Below, piece by piece: positions 44,200 through 54,022 of a DNA stretch of 64,000 nucleotides (position 1 is its first letter; each line of letters starts with the position of its first letter). Under the pieces are notes generated by a model. It was not told the origin of the DNA, ran no database searches, and was given only the letters and a program-made list of their open reading frames with translations. This DNA is from Acidimicrobiaceae bacterium. GTDB lineage: Bacteria > Actinomycetota > Acidimicrobiia > Acidimicrobiales > RAAP-2. A program made the position numbers and the translations under genes. The stretch spans positions 1 to 64,000 of the forward strand of contig DAHUZJ010000104.1 of NCBI GenBank assembly GCA_027306585.1, written 5' to 3'.

Positions 44200-46209
44200 A
44201 TGGCAACGGACCGACCGGCGGCCGAGCGACCGGCACGGGCGAAGCCGTGGATGATGCGGACCTACTCGGGGCACTCCACAGCGCAGGCCTCGAACGAGCT
44301 CTACCGCACCAATCTGGCCAAGGGTCAGACGGGCCTCTCCATCGCCTTCGACCTGCCGACCCAGACCGGTTACGACCCCGATGCCCTGGAGGCCGCCGGC
44401 GAGGTCGGCAAGGTGGGGGTGCCCGTGGTGCACCTCGGGCACATGTCGGAGCTCATGGCCGGCATCCCCGTCGGCGAGATGAACACGTCGATGACGATCA
44501 ACGCCACGGCGCCCTGGCTGCTCGGCCTGTACGTCGCCAACGCGCAGGACGAAGGGGTCGACCCGACGGCGCTGCAGGGCACCACCCAGAACGACATCGT
44601 GAAGGAGTACCTGAGCCGGGGCACGTTCATCTTCCCGCCCGGGCCGAGCCTCCGCCTCACTGTCGACACCATCGCCTACACGGTGCGCCACGTCCCCAAG
44701 TGGAACCCGGTCAACGTCTGCAGCTACCACCTCCAGGAGGCGGGGGCGACGCCGGTGCAGGAGATCGCCTACGCCCTGGCGACGGCCATCGGCATCCTGG
44801 ACGCCGTGCGCGCATCCGGCAAGGTGGAGGCCGCCGAGCTCCCGCAGGTGGTGGGCCGCATCAGCTTCTTCGTCAACTCCGGCGTCCGGTTCGTGGAGGA
44901 GACGTGCAAGATGCGGGCGTTCACGGCGATGTGGGACCGCATCTGTCGCGAGCGCTACGGCGTCGAGGACCCCAAGCTGCGGCGGTTCCGTTACGGCGTC
45001 CAGGTCAACTCGCTCGGGCTCACCGAGCAGCAGCCGGAGAACAACGTGCCCCGCATCGTGCTCGAGACCTTGGGGGTGACGCTGTCGGCGTCGGCCCGCG
45101 CCCGGGCGATCCAGCTCCCCGCCTGGAACGAGGCCCTCGGCCTGCCCCGTCCGTGGGACCAGCAGTGGTCCCTGCGCATCCAGCAGATCCTCGCCTACGA
45201 GTCCGACCTCCTCGAGCACGAGGACATCTTCGAGGGCTCGCGGGTCATCGAGGCCAAGACCGCCGAGCTGGTCGAAGCCGCCTCCGCCGAGCTCGACGAC
45301 GTCCTGGCCCTCGGGGGCGCCTTCGAGGCCATCGAGGAGCTGAAGACCCGGCTGGTGCGGAGCCAGGCCGCCCGGGTGGCCCGCATCGAGTCCGGCGAGC
45401 AGCAGGTCGTGGGGGTCAACTGCTTCACGGAGACCGCCCCGTCGCCGCTGACCGGCGACGAGGGCGCCGGCAGCATCCTCAAGGTCGACCCCACCGTCCA
45501 GGCGCGGCTGCAGGAGGACGTGGCGGCGTGGCGGGCACGGCGGGATGCGGCCGCCGTTGCCCGCGCCCTCGACGAGCTGCGGCGGGCGGCGGCCGACGAG
45601 CGGGAGAACATCATGCCGGCCACGATCGCCCTGGCCCACGTCGGCGGGACCACGGGCGAGTGGGCGGGCGTGCTGCGCGAGGTGTTCGGCGAGTACCGGG
45701 CGCCGACGGGGGTGTCGGGCGCGACCGGCGGACGATCGGCGGCCACCCCCACCGACACCGCCCGCGCGGCAGCGGCCCGGGTGCGGGCGCTGGCCGCGGC
45801 GACGGGTGGCCCGCCGCGCCTGCTGGTCGCCAAGCCGGGACTCGACGGCCACTCGAACGGCGCCGAGCAGATCGCCGTTGCCGCCCGTGACGCCGGCTTC
45901 GAGGTCGTCTACCAGGGGATCCGTCTCACCCCGGCCCAGATCGTGGCCGCCGCCCGGGACGAGGACGTCGACGTCGTGGGGCTGTCGATCCTGTCCGGCT
46001 CGCACCTCGAGCTCGTGCCCGAGGTGCTGGACCGCCTCCGCCAGGCGGGGGTGGACGCCCCGGTGGTGGTCGGGGGGATCATCCCGCCCGACGACGCCGA
46101 CGTCCTGCGCGGCAAGGGGGTGGCCGCCGTCTACACGCCCAAGGACTTCGAGCTGGAGCGGATCGTCGGCGACCTGGCCCGGCTGGCGGAGGAGCGCCGC
46201 CGCCGCTGA
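44200..46209 (+). CDS. ecm: Ethylmalonyl-CoA mutase (coenzyme B12-dependent)
   Basis: 669-residue single-chain mutase converting ethylmalonyl-CoA to methylsuccinyl-CoA. The N-terminal barrel has TYSGHSTAQASNELYR, GLSIAFDLPTQTGYD, MNTSMTINATAPWLLGLY and ALQGTTQNDIVKEYLSRGT, the form found in Ecm/MeaA rather than methylmalonyl-CoA mutase. The C-terminal B12 domain has KPGLDGHSNGAEQIA (about 545-560, with D-x-H-x-x-G) and VGLSILSGSHLELVPE, again Ecm-like. It lies 122 bases after the dehydrogenase. A methylmalonyl-CoA mutase call was considered and rejected on these motifs. Confidence 0.9.
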   Translation: MATDRPAAERPARAKPWMMRTYSGHSTAQASNELYRTNLAKGQTGLSIAFDLPTQTGYDPDALEAAGEVGKVGVPVVHLGHMSELMAGIPVGEMNTSMTINATAPWLLGLYVANAQDEGVDPTALQGTTQNDIVKEYLSRGTFIFPPGPSLRLTVDTIAYTVRHVPKWNPVNVCSYHLQEAGATPVQEIAYALATAIGILDAVRASGKVEAAELPQVVGRISFFVNSGVRFVEETCKMRAFTAMWDRICRERYGVEDPKLRRFRYGVQVNSLGLTEQQPENNVPRIVLETLGVTLSASARARAIQLPAWNEALGLPRPWDQQWSLRIQQILAYESDLLEHEDIFEGSRVIEAKTAELVEAASAELDDVLALGGAFEAIEELKTRLVRSQAARVARIESGEQQVVGVNCFTETAPSPLTGDEGAGSILKVDPTVQARLQEDVAAWRARRDAAAVARALDELRRAAADERENIMPATIALAHVGGTTGEWAGVLREVFGEYRAPTGVSGATGGRSAATPTDTARAAAARVRALAAATGGPPRLLVAKPGLDGHSNGAEQIAVAARDAGFEVVYQGIRLTPAQIVAAARDEDVDVVGLSILSGSHLELVPEVLDRLRQAGVDAPVVVGGIIPPDDADVLRGKGVAAVYTPKDFELERIVGDLARLAEERRRR

Positions 46210-46234
46210 CCGAGCCGACCGCCCGGTGGCTGGC

Positions 46235-46450
46235 TCAGTGCAGCCAGGGGCGGTCGCGCCGTGCCGGCAGCGGGCGCGACCACCATCGCCCGCTGAAGCG
46301 CCAGGCCAGATGCGGCTCCGCAGGGCGCGGCGCCGGCGCCACCGCTCGGAGCTGGAGCTGGTCCACGGCGGCCGCCACCAGGGCGACCACCAGCGGGTCG
46401 GGCTCCGGGCGTGGCCGGAGGCCGCCGGCGGCCACCGCCGCCTCGCTCAC
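46235..46450 (-). CDS. Acyl-CoA carboxylase epsilon subunit
   Basis: 71 residues. The N-terminal half includes [19 protein letters not shown] and the end has W-R-F-S-G-R-W-W before [11 protein letters not shown], the pattern of the small basic epsilon subunits (AccE/PccE) that stabilise actinobacterial acyl-CoA carboxylases. GTG start overlaps the beta-subunit stop by four bases, so the two are translationally coupled. Its presence is a good actinobacterial marker. Confidence 0.82.
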   Translation of the reverse strand: MSEAAVAAGGLRPRPEPDPLVVALVAAAVDQLQLRAVAPAPRPAEPHLAWRFSGRWWSRPLPARRDRPWLH

Positions 46451-48000
46451 AGGGGCACGTTCCCGTGCTTGCGGCGGGGCAGTTCCTCGCGCTTCGAGAC
46501 GAGCATGGCGAGGCTCCTGGCGAGCACCTTGCGCGTGTCGGCCGGGGAGATGACGTCGTCGACGTACCCACGCTCGGCGGCGATGTAGGGGTTGGCGTAG
46601 CGCTCGGTGTACTCCTCGACGAGCTCGGTCCGCCGTGCCACCGGGTCGGCGGCCTCGGCCAGCTCGCGGCGGTACACGATCTCGACGGCACCCTGGGGTC
46701 CCATGACGGCCAGCTCGGCCGACGGCCAGGCGAAGGCCAGGTCGGCGCCGATCGACTTCGAGTTCATGACGACGTAGGCGCCGCCGTAGGCCTTGCGGGT
46801 GACGACCTGGATCCGGGGCACGGTCGCCTCGCAGTAGGCGTAGAGGAGCTTCGCCCCGTGCCGGATGATGCCGCCGTGCTCCTGGTCGGTGCCGGGCATG
46901 AACCCCGGCACGTCGACGAAGGTGACGAGGGGGATGTTGAAGGCGTCGCACGTGCGCACGAACCGGGCGGCCTTCTCCGACGAGTCGATGTCGAGCACCC
47001 CGGCCAGCACCGCCGGCTGGTTGCCCACGACACCCACCACCCGCCCGTCGATGCGGGCGAACCCGCACGTGATCGACATCGCCCAGTGCGAGTGGACCTC
47101 GAGGTACTCGCCGCCGTCGACCACGGCGGTGATGACCCGCTTCATGTCGTAGGGCTGGTTGGGCGACGCCGGCATGAGGTCGACGAGCTCGGGGGCCTCC
47201 CGCTCGGGGTCGTCGTCGGTGACGACCGGCGGCGGCTCCTCCAGGTTGTTGGCCGGCAGGAACGACAGCAGGTACCTCACGTCGTCCAGGCAGGCCTTCT
47301 CGTCGGGGGCCACGAAGGTCGCCACCCCGGACTTGGTGGCATGGCTCATCGCCCCGCCCAGCTCCTCCAAGGTGACGTCCTCGCCCGTGACCGTCTTCAC
47401 CACGTCGGGCCCGGTGATGAACATGTGCGAGGTGCCCTGCACCATGAAGACGAAGTCCGTGATGGCCGGCGAGTAGACGGCGCCCCCGGCGCACGAGCCC
47501 ATGATCACGCTGATCTGCGGGATGACGCCTGAGGACCCGACGTTCCGCCGGAAGATGCCGCCGTAGTAGTGGAGCCCGACCACGCCCTCCTGCACCCGGG
47601 CCCCGCCGCCGTCGTTGATCCCGATCATGGGCACGCCCAGGGAGGCAGCCAGGTCCATGACCTTGTGGATCTTCTCGCCGAAGACCTCCCCGAGGGAGCC
47701 GCCGTTGACGGTGGGGTCCTGGCTGAAGATGCACACCCGTCGCCCCTCGACGGTCCCGAAGCCGGTGACGACGCCGTCGGTGTAGGGCCGCTGGTCGTCG
47801 GTCAGGCCCGGCATCCGGCTGCGGGCCAGCATGTCGAGCTCCTGGAACGACCCCTCGTCGAGGAGGTAGTCGATCCGCTCCCGGGCCGTCATCTTCCCGC
47901 GGCTGTGCTGGCGCTCGACGGCCCGCTCGCTCCCGGCGTGGAGGGCCTGATCCTTGCGGATGGCCAGCTGCTCCAGCCGCTCGGCGATGGTGTGCTCCAT
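46447..48000 (-). CDS. pccB: Acyl-CoA carboxylase beta subunit (propionyl-CoA type)
   Basis: 517-residue carboxyltransferase. It has the two crotonase-like halves with [19 protein letters not shown] near 135 and [20 protein letters not shown] near 415, and lacks biotin carboxylase and carrier domains, which must come from a separate alpha subunit not in this window. Propionyl-CoA is the likely substrate given the operon with an epimerase and Ccr. ATG at 48000, 62 bases after the epimerase gene. Confidence 0.92.
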   Translation of the reverse strand: MEHTIAERLEQLAIRKDQALHAGSERAVERQHSRGKMTARERIDYLLDEGSFQELDMLARSRMPGLTDDQRPYTDGVVTGFGTVEGRRVCIFSQDPTVNGGSLGEVFGEKIHKVMDLAASLGVPMIGINDGGGARVQEGVVGLHYYGGIFRRNVGSSGVIPQISVIMGSCAGGAVYSPAITDFVFMVQGTSHMFITGPDVVKTVTGEDVTLEELGGAMSHATKSGVATFVAPDEKACLDDVRYLLSFLPANNLEEPPPVVTDDDPEREAPELVDLMPASPNQPYDMKRVITAVVDGGEYLEVHSHWAMSITCGFARIDGRVVGVVGNQPAVLAGVLDIDSSEKAARFVRTCDAFNIPLVTFVDVPGFMPGTDQEHGGIIRHGAKLLYAYCEATVPRIQVVTRKAYGGAYVVMNSKSIGADLAFAWPSAELAVMGPQGAVEIVYRRELAEAADPVARRTELVEEYTERYANPYIAAERGYVDDVISPADTRKVLARSLAMLVSKREELPRRKHGNVPL

Positions 48001-48062
48001 GACGACCGAGGTTACCGAACCCCGTGTGGCAGCCCCAACGCCGAACCGCCCAGCGGCGGGCG

Positions 48063-48512
48063 CTACTCCTGGACGAGCTCGATGAGGGTGCCGAACGCGC
48101 CCTTGGGGTGCACGAAGGCGACGGTGGTCCCCCGCGACCCGGGCCGCGGGGCGGCGTCGATCATCCGGCCGCCGGCGTCGAGGACGGCGCGGAGGGCGGC
48201 GGCGCAGTCGGCCACGCGGTAGCCCACATGGTGGAGCCCTTCCCCCCTGGCCGCCAGGTACCTGGCCACGGGTGAGTCGCCCCGGGTGGGGGTGAGCAGC
48301 TGGACGAAAGAGTCGGCCACCTGGAGGAGCGCCTCTTCGACCCCGTCGCTCTCGACCCGCTCGCGGTGCGCCACGGTCGCGCCGAAGGCCGCCCCGTACC
48401 ACGCGATGGCCGCCTCGAGGTCGTGGACGGCGATGGCCACGTGGTCGATCTCGGTGAGGAGGCCTCCGGAGGCCGCCGCACCGGTCCCGGCGGCCGCCGG
48501 CTCGGCGGTCAT
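48063..48512 (-). CDS. epi: Methylmalonyl-CoA/ethylmalonyl-CoA epimerase
   Basis: 149-residue glyoxalase-fold protein. Metal ligands are expected at His of [10 protein letters not shown] (about 24), His of GLHHVGYRV (about 93) and Glu of GTLIELVQE near the end. It converts the 2R and 2S forms of methylmalonyl-CoA and, in this pathway, ethylmalonyl-CoA. ATG overlaps the Ccr stop by four bases (ATGA). The first 19 residues are an Ala/Gly-rich leader. Confidence 0.9.
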   Translation of the reverse strand: MTAEPAAAGTGAAASGGLLTEIDHVAIAVHDLEAAIAWYGAAFGATVAHRERVESDGVEEALLQVADSFVQLLTPTRGDSPVARYLAARGEGLHHVGYRVADCAAALRAVLDAGGRMIDAAPRPGSRGTTVAFVHPKGAFGTLIELVQE

Positions 48513-49849
48513 GCCCCGTGCCGCCGGAAGAGGGTGATGCGGTCCTCGCCGACCCGCGCCCGCAGCGCGGGGTCGTCGATCCCGAGCCCCTCGCTCGGCG
48601 CCAGGCACAGGACCCCGATCTTTCCCTCGTGGAGGTTGTGGTGGACCTGATAGGCGGCCTCCCCCACCTCCTCCAGCGGGTACACGGCGGACAGCGGCGG
48701 CAGGATCTTGCCCTCGCACACCAGGCGGTTGGCGTCCCACGCCTCCCGGTAGTTGGCGAAGTGGGAGCCCTTGATGGTCTTGAGCTTCATCCACAGGTGG
48801 CGGTTGTCGTACTCGATCATGTAGCCAGAGGTGGCGGCGCAGGTGACCACCGTGCCCGCCCGCTTGCAGGCGAAGACCGATGCCCCCATGGTCTGGCGGC
48901 CCGGGTGCTCGAAGACGATGTCGGGGTCCTCGCCGACCAGGTCGCGGATGTCCTTGCCGAACCGGCGCCACTCCGACTCGTCCTGGGTGTGCTCGTCCTT
49001 CCAGAAGCGGTAGCCCTTGGCCCGACGGTCGATGACGGCCTCGACGCCGAGGTCGCGGAGGAGCTCGGCCTTCTCAGGCGAGGACACGACGCCGATGGGC
49101 GTCGCACCGGCGTTCAGCACGTACTGGACGGCGAAGCTGCCGAGCCCCCCGGTCGCTCCCCACACGAGGACGCGGTCGCCCTGGGTGACCGGCGCCCCGT
49201 TGTGGGAGACGAGCATGCGGTACGCCGTCGAGTTGCACAGGGCGTTGACGGCCGCCTCCTCCCACGTGAGGTGCGCAGGCTTGGGCATCAGCTGGTTGGC
49301 CTTCACGACCGTGATGTCGGCGAGGCCGCCGAAGTTGGTCTCGAAGCCCCAGATCCGCTGGTTGTTGGCCAGCATCGAGTCGTCGTGGGCGGTGGGGTCC
49401 TGGTCGTCGACGTGGTTGCAGTGGACGGTGACCTTGTCGCCGGGACGCCAGTTGCGCACGAGGGAACCGGTGCGCAGCACCACGCCGGCGACGTCGGAGC
49501 CGACGACGTGGTGGTCGAGCGCGTGCCGGGCGCCCCACTCGCTCTCGCGTCCCAGCCGGTCGAGGAAGGCGAAGGTGGGGAGCGGCTCGAAGATGGAGGT
49601 CCACACGGTGTTGAAGTTGATGGCCGAGGCCATCACGGCCACGTACGCCTCGTCGGGGGCGAGCTCGGGCAGCGGCACCTCGCCGACGTGGAGAGACGTG
49701 CGGGGATCCTTCTCCTGGGAGGGAACGCCCTCGAACATGGCGACGTCGTCACGCCGGACGAAGGCGGCCCGGTAGCTCTCGGGCAGGGGCATCCCCGCCA
49801 GCTCGTCGCCGGCGGCACCCCTCACCACGGCCTCGAGGATCTCGCTCAT
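48509..49849 (-). CDS. ccr: Crotonyl-CoA carboxylase/reductase
   Basis: 446-residue medium-chain dehydrogenase that reductively carboxylates crotonyl-CoA with NADPH to ethylmalonyl-CoA. The four residues known to bind CO2 in studied Ccr enzymes are all present: Asn80 in INFNTVW, Phe169 and Glu170 in WGFETNFGG, and His363 in IKGSHFAN. The cofactor loop is [12 protein letters not shown] at about 229-240. ATG at 49849. It is the first gene of the ccr-epi-pccB-epsilon operon and divergent from the thiolase gene. It is the committed enzyme of the ethylmalonyl-CoA pathway and also supplies some polyketide extenders. Confidence 0.94.
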   Translation of the reverse strand: MSEILEAVVRGAAGDELAGMPLPESYRAAFVRRDDVAMFEGVPSQEKDPRTSLHVGEVPLPELAPDEAYVAVMASAINFNTVWTSIFEPLPTFAFLDRLGRESEWGARHALDHHVVGSDVAGVVLRTGSLVRNWRPGDKVTVHCNHVDDQDPTAHDDSMLANNQRIWGFETNFGGLADITVVKANQLMPKPAHLTWEEAAVNALCNSTAYRMLVSHNGAPVTQGDRVLVWGATGGLGSFAVQYVLNAGATPIGVVSSPEKAELLRDLGVEAVIDRRAKGYRFWKDEHTQDESEWRRFGKDIRDLVGEDPDIVFEHPGRQTMGASVFACKRAGTVVTCAATSGYMIEYDNRHLWMKLKTIKGSHFANYREAWDANRLVCEGKILPPLSAVYPLEEVGEAAYQVHHNLHEGKIGVLCLAPSEGLGIDDPALRARVGEDRITLFRRHGA

Positions 49850-49873
49850 GCGCACCGACGATACCGGACGCCG

Positions 49874-49879
49874 TAGAAT
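49874..49879 (+). promoter_or_regulatory. Candidate -10 box of the thiolase gene
   Basis: TAGAAT on the plus strand in the 114-base gap between divergent ccr and thiolase genes, about 85 bases before the ATG. No matching -35 was seen. Confidence 0.35.
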
Positions 49880-49963
49880 CGAGGTCCGGTCGGTTCGCCC
49901 GGCCATCGTCCCAGCGCAGCGGGGCTGCACGGTCCTGGTCGCGCCGCTCATCCGGAGGTAGCC

Positions 49964-51148
49964 ATGCCCGGTTCGGTCATCGTCGCAGGAGCCCGGACGC
50001 CGATCGGCAAGCTGTCGGGGGCGCTGGCCTCGTTCACCGCCATGGACCTCGGCGGGTTCGCCATCGCCGCCGCCCTCGAGCGGGCCGGGATCCAGCCCGA
50101 CCAGGTCGACTACGTCCTCATGGGCCAGGTGCTCCAGGCCGGCCAGGGCCAGATCACCGCGCGCCAGGCGGCCGTGAAGGGAGGGATCCCGTTGTCGGTG
50201 CCGGCGACGACCGTCAACAAGGTCTGCCTCTCCGGGCTGAACACCATCTACCTGGCGGACCAGATGATCGCCGCCGGTGACGCCGAGATCGTGGTGGCCG
50301 GCGGCATGGAGTCGATGACCAAGGCCCCGCACCTCCTTCCGGGGGCACGCGCCGGGATCCGCATCGGCGACGCCACCCTGGTCGACTCGATGATGCACGA
50401 CGGGCTCACGTGTGCGTTCGACGAGTGCGCCATGGGCCTGGCCACCGAGCGCTACAACGAAACGGTCGGCATCACCCGGGAGCGCCAGGACGCCTTCTCC
50501 GCGGCGTCCCACGAGAAGGCGGCGGCGGCCACCAAGGAGGGCCGCATGGGCGAGGAGATCGCCCCCGTCCACGTGCCGCAGCGCAAGGGCGACCCGCTGG
50601 TGGTCGACACCGATGAAGGGATCCGACCGGGCACCACCGCCGAGTCGCTGGGCGCGCTCCGGCCGGCGTTCGACAAGGCGGGCACCATCACCGCCGGCAA
50701 CGCCTCGCAGATCTCCGACGGTGCCGCCGCCGTCATCGTGATGTCGCGGGCCAAGGCCGAGGAGCTGGGGGTCACCCCGCTCGGCGAGCTGGTCAGCTAC
50801 GGCCAGGTGGCCGGGCCCGACCCGTCCCTGCTCCTCCAGCCGTCCCGGGCCATCGCCCAGGCGCTCGGCAAGGCCAGCAAGGCGGTGGCCGACGTCGACC
50901 TGTTCGAGATCAACGAGGCCTTCGCCGCCGTCGGCCTCGCCTCGGCGGACGAGCTCGGGATCCCCGAGGACAAGGTGAACGTCAACGGCGGCGCCATCGC
51001 CCTCGGCCATCCGGTCGGCATGTCGGGCACGCGCATCGCGCTGACGGTGCTGTACGAGCTGCGGCGGCGGGGCGCCAGCCTGGCGGCCGTGGCACTGTGC
51101 GGCGGCGGCGGCCAGGGCGACGCCGCCCTGCTGCGCTCGCTCGCCTGA
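49964..51148 (+). CDS. Acetyl-CoA C-acetyltransferase (thiolase)
   Basis: 394 residues, standard thiolase length. Catalytic Cys88 in NKVCLSG, His349 in GHPVG and Cys379 in CGGGGQG. Biosynthetic (acetoacetyl-CoA forming) or degradative use cannot be told from motifs, but the site next to ccr and near the 3-hydroxyacyl-CoA dehydrogenase points to condensing two acetyl-CoA units for the ethylmalonyl-CoA pathway. GGAGG lies six bases before the ATG. Confidence 0.93.
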   Translation: MPGSVIVAGARTPIGKLSGALASFTAMDLGGFAIAAALERAGIQPDQVDYVLMGQVLQAGQGQITARQAAVKGGIPLSVPATTVNKVCLSGLNTIYLADQMIAAGDAEIVVAGGMESMTKAPHLLPGARAGIRIGDATLVDSMMHDGLTCAFDECAMGLATERYNETVGITRERQDAFSAASHEKAAAATKEGRMGEEIAPVHVPQRKGDPLVVDTDEGIRPGTTAESLGALRPAFDKAGTITAGNASQISDGAAAVIVMSRAKAEELGVTPLGELVSYGQVAGPDPSLLLQPSRAIAQALGKASKAVADVDLFEINEAFAAVGLASADELGIPEDKVNVNGGAIALGHPVGMSGTRIALTVLYELRRRGASLAAVALCGGGGQGDAALLRSLA

Positions 51149-51169
51149 GCGCGGACGGTGCGGGCACGC

Positions 51170-51213
51170 CTCGTCGCCGGGCCATGCCCCGCTCGTCGCC
51201 TGGCCATGCCCCG
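51170..51213. repeat. 22-bp tandem duplication upstream of guaA
   Basis: Copies 51170-51191 and 51192-51213 differ at one base. They end 33 bases before the guaA start codon and so lie directly upstream of its proposed promoter. Confidence 0.8.
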
Positions 51214-51231
51214 CCGCACGGCGCCGTGTCT

Positions 51232-51239
51232 GTGATACT
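51232..51239 (+). promoter_or_regulatory. Extended -10 promoter of guaA, leaderless arrangement
   Basis: GTGATACT, with a TG one base before the hexamer GATACT, ends six bases before the guaA ATG. No ribosome binding site precedes that ATG. In actinobacteria this spacing usually means that transcription starts at or next to the start codon. Confidence 0.55.
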
Positions 51240-51245
51240 CCCCGG

Positions 51246-52820
51246 ATGAGCTCGGCACCATCGGGACCGGCCCACGCGTCGCCGGTCGTCGTCCTCAACT
51301 TCGGGGCCCAGTACGCCCAGCTCATCGCCCGGCGCGTCCGGGAAGCTCGGGTGTTCAGCGAGATCCTCCCCCACACCACGCCCGTGGCCGAGGTCCTGGC
51401 CCGCCGGCCGGCGGCGATCATCCTCTCCGGCGGCCCCTCGAGCGTCTACGAAGCGGGCGCGCCGGCGGTTGATCCGGCGCTCCTGCGGGCCGGGGTCCCG
51501 ACCCTGGGCATCTGTTACGGCTTCCAGGCCATGGCGGAGGCGCTCGGCGGCACGGTCGAGCGAACCGATCGGCGGGAGTACGGGCGGACCCGGGCCCAGG
51601 TGGACACCGGTGCCCAGCTCTTCGCCGGCCAGCCCGACGCCCAGGACGTCTGGATGTCCCACGCCGACGCCGTGGTCCAGCCACCCCCCGGGTTCCGGGC
51701 GACCGCCTCGACGGCCGAGACCCCGATCGCCGCCTTCCAGGACGAGTCCGGACGGCTGTGCGGCGTGCAGTGGCACCCCGAGGTCGTGCACACGGCCCAT
51801 GGCCAGCAGGTGCTCGAGCGCTTCCTCCACCACGCCGCCGGCATCACGCCCACGTGGACGACCGCCTCGATGCTGGAGGAGGCCGTCGCCGACGTGCAGC
51901 GCAAGGTCGGCGACGGTCGTGCCATCTGCGGCCTGTCGGGTGGCGTCGACTCGGCGGTGGCGGCGGCGCTGGTGCACCGGGCCATCGGCGACCGCCTCAC
52001 GTGCGTGTTCGTAGACCACGGGCTCCTCCGCCAGGGCGAACGCGAGCAGGTCGACCGGGACTTCGTCGCGGCGACCGGCATCCGCCTCAAGACGGTGGAC
52101 GCCGCCAAGCAGTTCCTCGACGCGTTGGCCGGCGTCCGCGACCCCGAGCAGAAGCGCAAGATCGTGGGCCGCGAGTTCATTCGGGCCTTCGAGGAGGCGG
52201 CCCGGGAGGTCGAGGGCGAGGGGGGCGGCCCGGAGCACCTCGTGCAGGGCACCCTCTACCCCGACGTCGTCGAGTCGGGCGACGGCGCCGGCGGCTCCAC
52301 CATCAAGTCGCACCACAACGTCGGCGGCCTCCCGGCCGACCTCGGCTTCTCGCTCGTCGAGCCGCTGCGGGCCCTTTTCAAGGACGAGGTACGCGCCCTC
52401 GGCCTCGAGCTCGGGCTGCCCGAGACCATCGTCTGGCGCCACCCGTTCCCGGGCCCCGGGCTCGCCATCCGCATCGTGGGCGAGGTGACGGCCGAGCGCC
52501 TGACCGTGCTGCGGCAGGCCGACGCCATCGCCCGCGAGGAGCTGGCCGTGTCCGGTCTCGACCGCGCCGTGTGGCAATTCCCCGTGGTGCTCCTGGCCGA
52601 CGTCCGCTCGGTCGGCGTGCAAGGCGACGGCCGCACGTACGGGCACCCCGTGGTGCTGCGCCCGGTGAGCAGCGAGGACGCCATGACCGCGGACTGGTCC
52701 CGCCTCCCCTACGACCTCCTCGAGCGGATCTCCACCCGTGTCACCAACGAGGTCTCCGAGGTGAACCGGGTCGTGCTGGATGTCACGAGCAAGCCGCCCG
52801 GCACCATCGAGTGGGAGTGA
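51246..52820 (+). CDS. guaA: GMP synthase (glutamine-hydrolysing)
   Basis: 524 residues. The glutaminase part has Cys90 in LGICYGFQ, His177 and Glu179 in WHPEV. The ATP-pyrophosphatase loop SGGVDS is at 231-236 and the dimerisation domain ends in KPPGTIEWE as in nearly all GuaA. It converts XMP to GMP. It stands alone on the plus strand and probably has a leaderless message. Confidence 0.97.
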   Translation: MSSAPSGPAHASPVVVLNFGAQYAQLIARRVREARVFSEILPHTTPVAEVLARRPAAIILSGGPSSVYEAGAPAVDPALLRAGVPTLGICYGFQAMAEALGGTVERTDRREYGRTRAQVDTGAQLFAGQPDAQDVWMSHADAVVQPPPGFRATASTAETPIAAFQDESGRLCGVQWHPEVVHTAHGQQVLERFLHHAAGITPTWTTASMLEEAVADVQRKVGDGRAICGLSGGVDSAVAAALVHRAIGDRLTCVFVDHGLLRQGEREQVDRDFVAATGIRLKTVDAAKQFLDALAGVRDPEQKRKIVGREFIRAFEEAAREVEGEGGGPEHLVQGTLYPDVVESGDGAGGSTIKSHHNVGGLPADLGFSLVEPLRALFKDEVRALGLELGLPETIVWRHPFPGPGLAIRIVGEVTAERLTVLRQADAIAREELAVSGLDRAVWQFPVVLLADVRSVGVQGDGRTYGHPVVLRPVSSEDAMTADWSRLPYDLLERISTRVTNEVSEVNRVVLDVTSKPPGTIEWE

Positions 52821-52857
52821 CCGGGACGACGGTGTCGGACCCGGGGCCCTCGATCCG

Positions 52858-53403
52858 TCAGTCGAACGGCGGGGCGAAGCATCCGGCGACGGTGCCGGAG
52901 CCGGCCGCCACGTCCCGCCACCGCTCCACCGGCAGGCGGTAGACGGCCACCCCGCAGGTTGGGAACCGATCGGGCATCGCCCCGCGCTCGTCCGGGTCGC
53001 GCTCGGCGACCATGCCGAGGGCCGCACGGTGGATCGTGGGGTTGTGCCCGACCACCATGACGGCCGACACCCCGTCGTCGACCGTGCGGACCTCGTCGAG
53101 AAGCTCGTCGGGTGTCGCCCGGTACAGGGCGGGGCGCAGGTCGAGCTCGGCGGGGATGGCGGCCCCCGCGGCCTCGGCGGTCTGCACGGTCCGCCGCGCG
53201 GTGGAGCACAGCGCCACCGTGGGGAGGTCGACGACCGCGAGCCCGAAACGGTCGCCCGCCAAGCGGCGGCCCAGGGCCTCGGCGTCACGCCGCCCGCTCG
53301 GGGTGAGCAGCCGGTCGTGATCGCTGCCCCCCGCCCGGGGGTCGGGGACGGCGGTGGCGTGCCGGACCAGCCACAGCACCCGGCCCGGGGAGCCAGCCGT
53401 CAC
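52858..53403 (-). CDS. SixA-like histidine phosphatase
   Basis: 181 residues. The RHA motif of the histidine phosphatase superfamily is at LVRHATA (Arg14, His15) and the second His is in VVGHNPTI near 126. The short length and absence of extra loops match SixA-type phosphohistidine phosphatases rather than phosphoglycerate mutases. GTG at 53403 is used so that it does not overlap recR; an upstream in-frame ATG inside recR is possible. Convergent with guaA, 16 bases after recR on the same strand. Confidence 0.83.
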   Translation of the reverse strand: MTAGSPGRVLWLVRHATAVPDPRAGGSDHDRLLTPSGRRDAEALGRRLAGDRFGLAVVDLPTVALCSTARRTVQTAEAAGAAIPAELDLRPALYRATPDELLDEVRTVDDGVSAVMVVGHNPTIHRAALGMVAERDPDERGAMPDRFPTCGVAVYRLPVERWRDVAAGSGTVAGCFAPPFD

Positions 53404-53419
53404 GACGCGGGGACGCTCG

Positions 53420-54022
53420 TCACGCGGTGACCTGACGCCGCCCCTCGAGAGCACGGCCGAGCGTCAGCTCGTCCGCGTACTCGAGGTCGCCACCGACGGG
53501 CAGGCCGCTGGCGATGCGGGTGACGGTGACCTCCAGGGGTCCCAACATGCGGGCGAGGTACATGGCGGTGGCCTCGCCCTCCAGGTTGGGGTTCGTACAG
53601 AGGATGACCTCCTTCGCCCCTTCGGCGCCGACCCGCTCCAGCAGCTCACGCACCCGGAGCTGGTCGGGCCCGACGCCCTCCAGCGGGTTGAGGGCGCCCT
53701 GCAGCACGTGGTACCGGCCCCGGAACTGCTGGGTGCGCTCGACAGCGACGATGTCGCGGGGATCCTCGACGACGCACAGGACCGTCGGGTCCCGGCGCTC
53801 GTCGCTGCACACGTCGCACAGCTCACCGGCCTCGGCGACGTTGAAACAACGGGAGCACAGCGTCGTCCGCTCCTTCACGGCCAGGATCGCCGCGGCGAGG
53901 CGCCCGGCGTCCTCACCGGGGATCTTGAGCACGTGGAAGGCGATGCGCTGCGCCGACTTCGGGCCGATCCCGGGTAGGCGCCCGAGCTCGTCGATCAGCG
54001 CGCGCAAGGGACCCGTGTACAT
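53420..54022 (-). CDS. recR: Recombination mediator RecR
   Basis: 200 residues. Helix-hairpin-helix [16 protein letters not shown] is at 13-28, the zinc finger uses Cys56, Cys59, Cys69 and Cys72, and the Toprim domain starts near [10 protein letters not shown] at about 81. It loads RecA with RecO and RecF. Its ATG overlaps the dnaX stop by one base (TGATG). The classical dnaX-recR order is kept, but the ybaB/ebfC gene that often sits between them is missing here. Confidence 0.95.
   Translation of the reverse strand: MYTGPLRALIDELGRLPGIGPKSAQRIAFHVLKIPGEDAGRLAAAILAVKERTTLCSRCFNVAEAGELCDVCSDERRDPTVLCVVEDPRDIVAVERTQQFRGRYHVLQGALNPLEGVGPDQLRVRELLERVGAEGAKEVILCTNPNLEGEATAMYLARMLGPLEVTVTRIASGLPVGGDLEYADELTLGRALEGRRQVTA

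Noticed and set aside
44200..46209. Methylmalonyl-CoA mutase
   Set aside because: The B12 domain and barrel motifs (LDGHSNGAEQ, VGLSILSGSH, NTSMTINATAPW) are those of ethylmalonyl-CoA mutase, and ccr is nearby.
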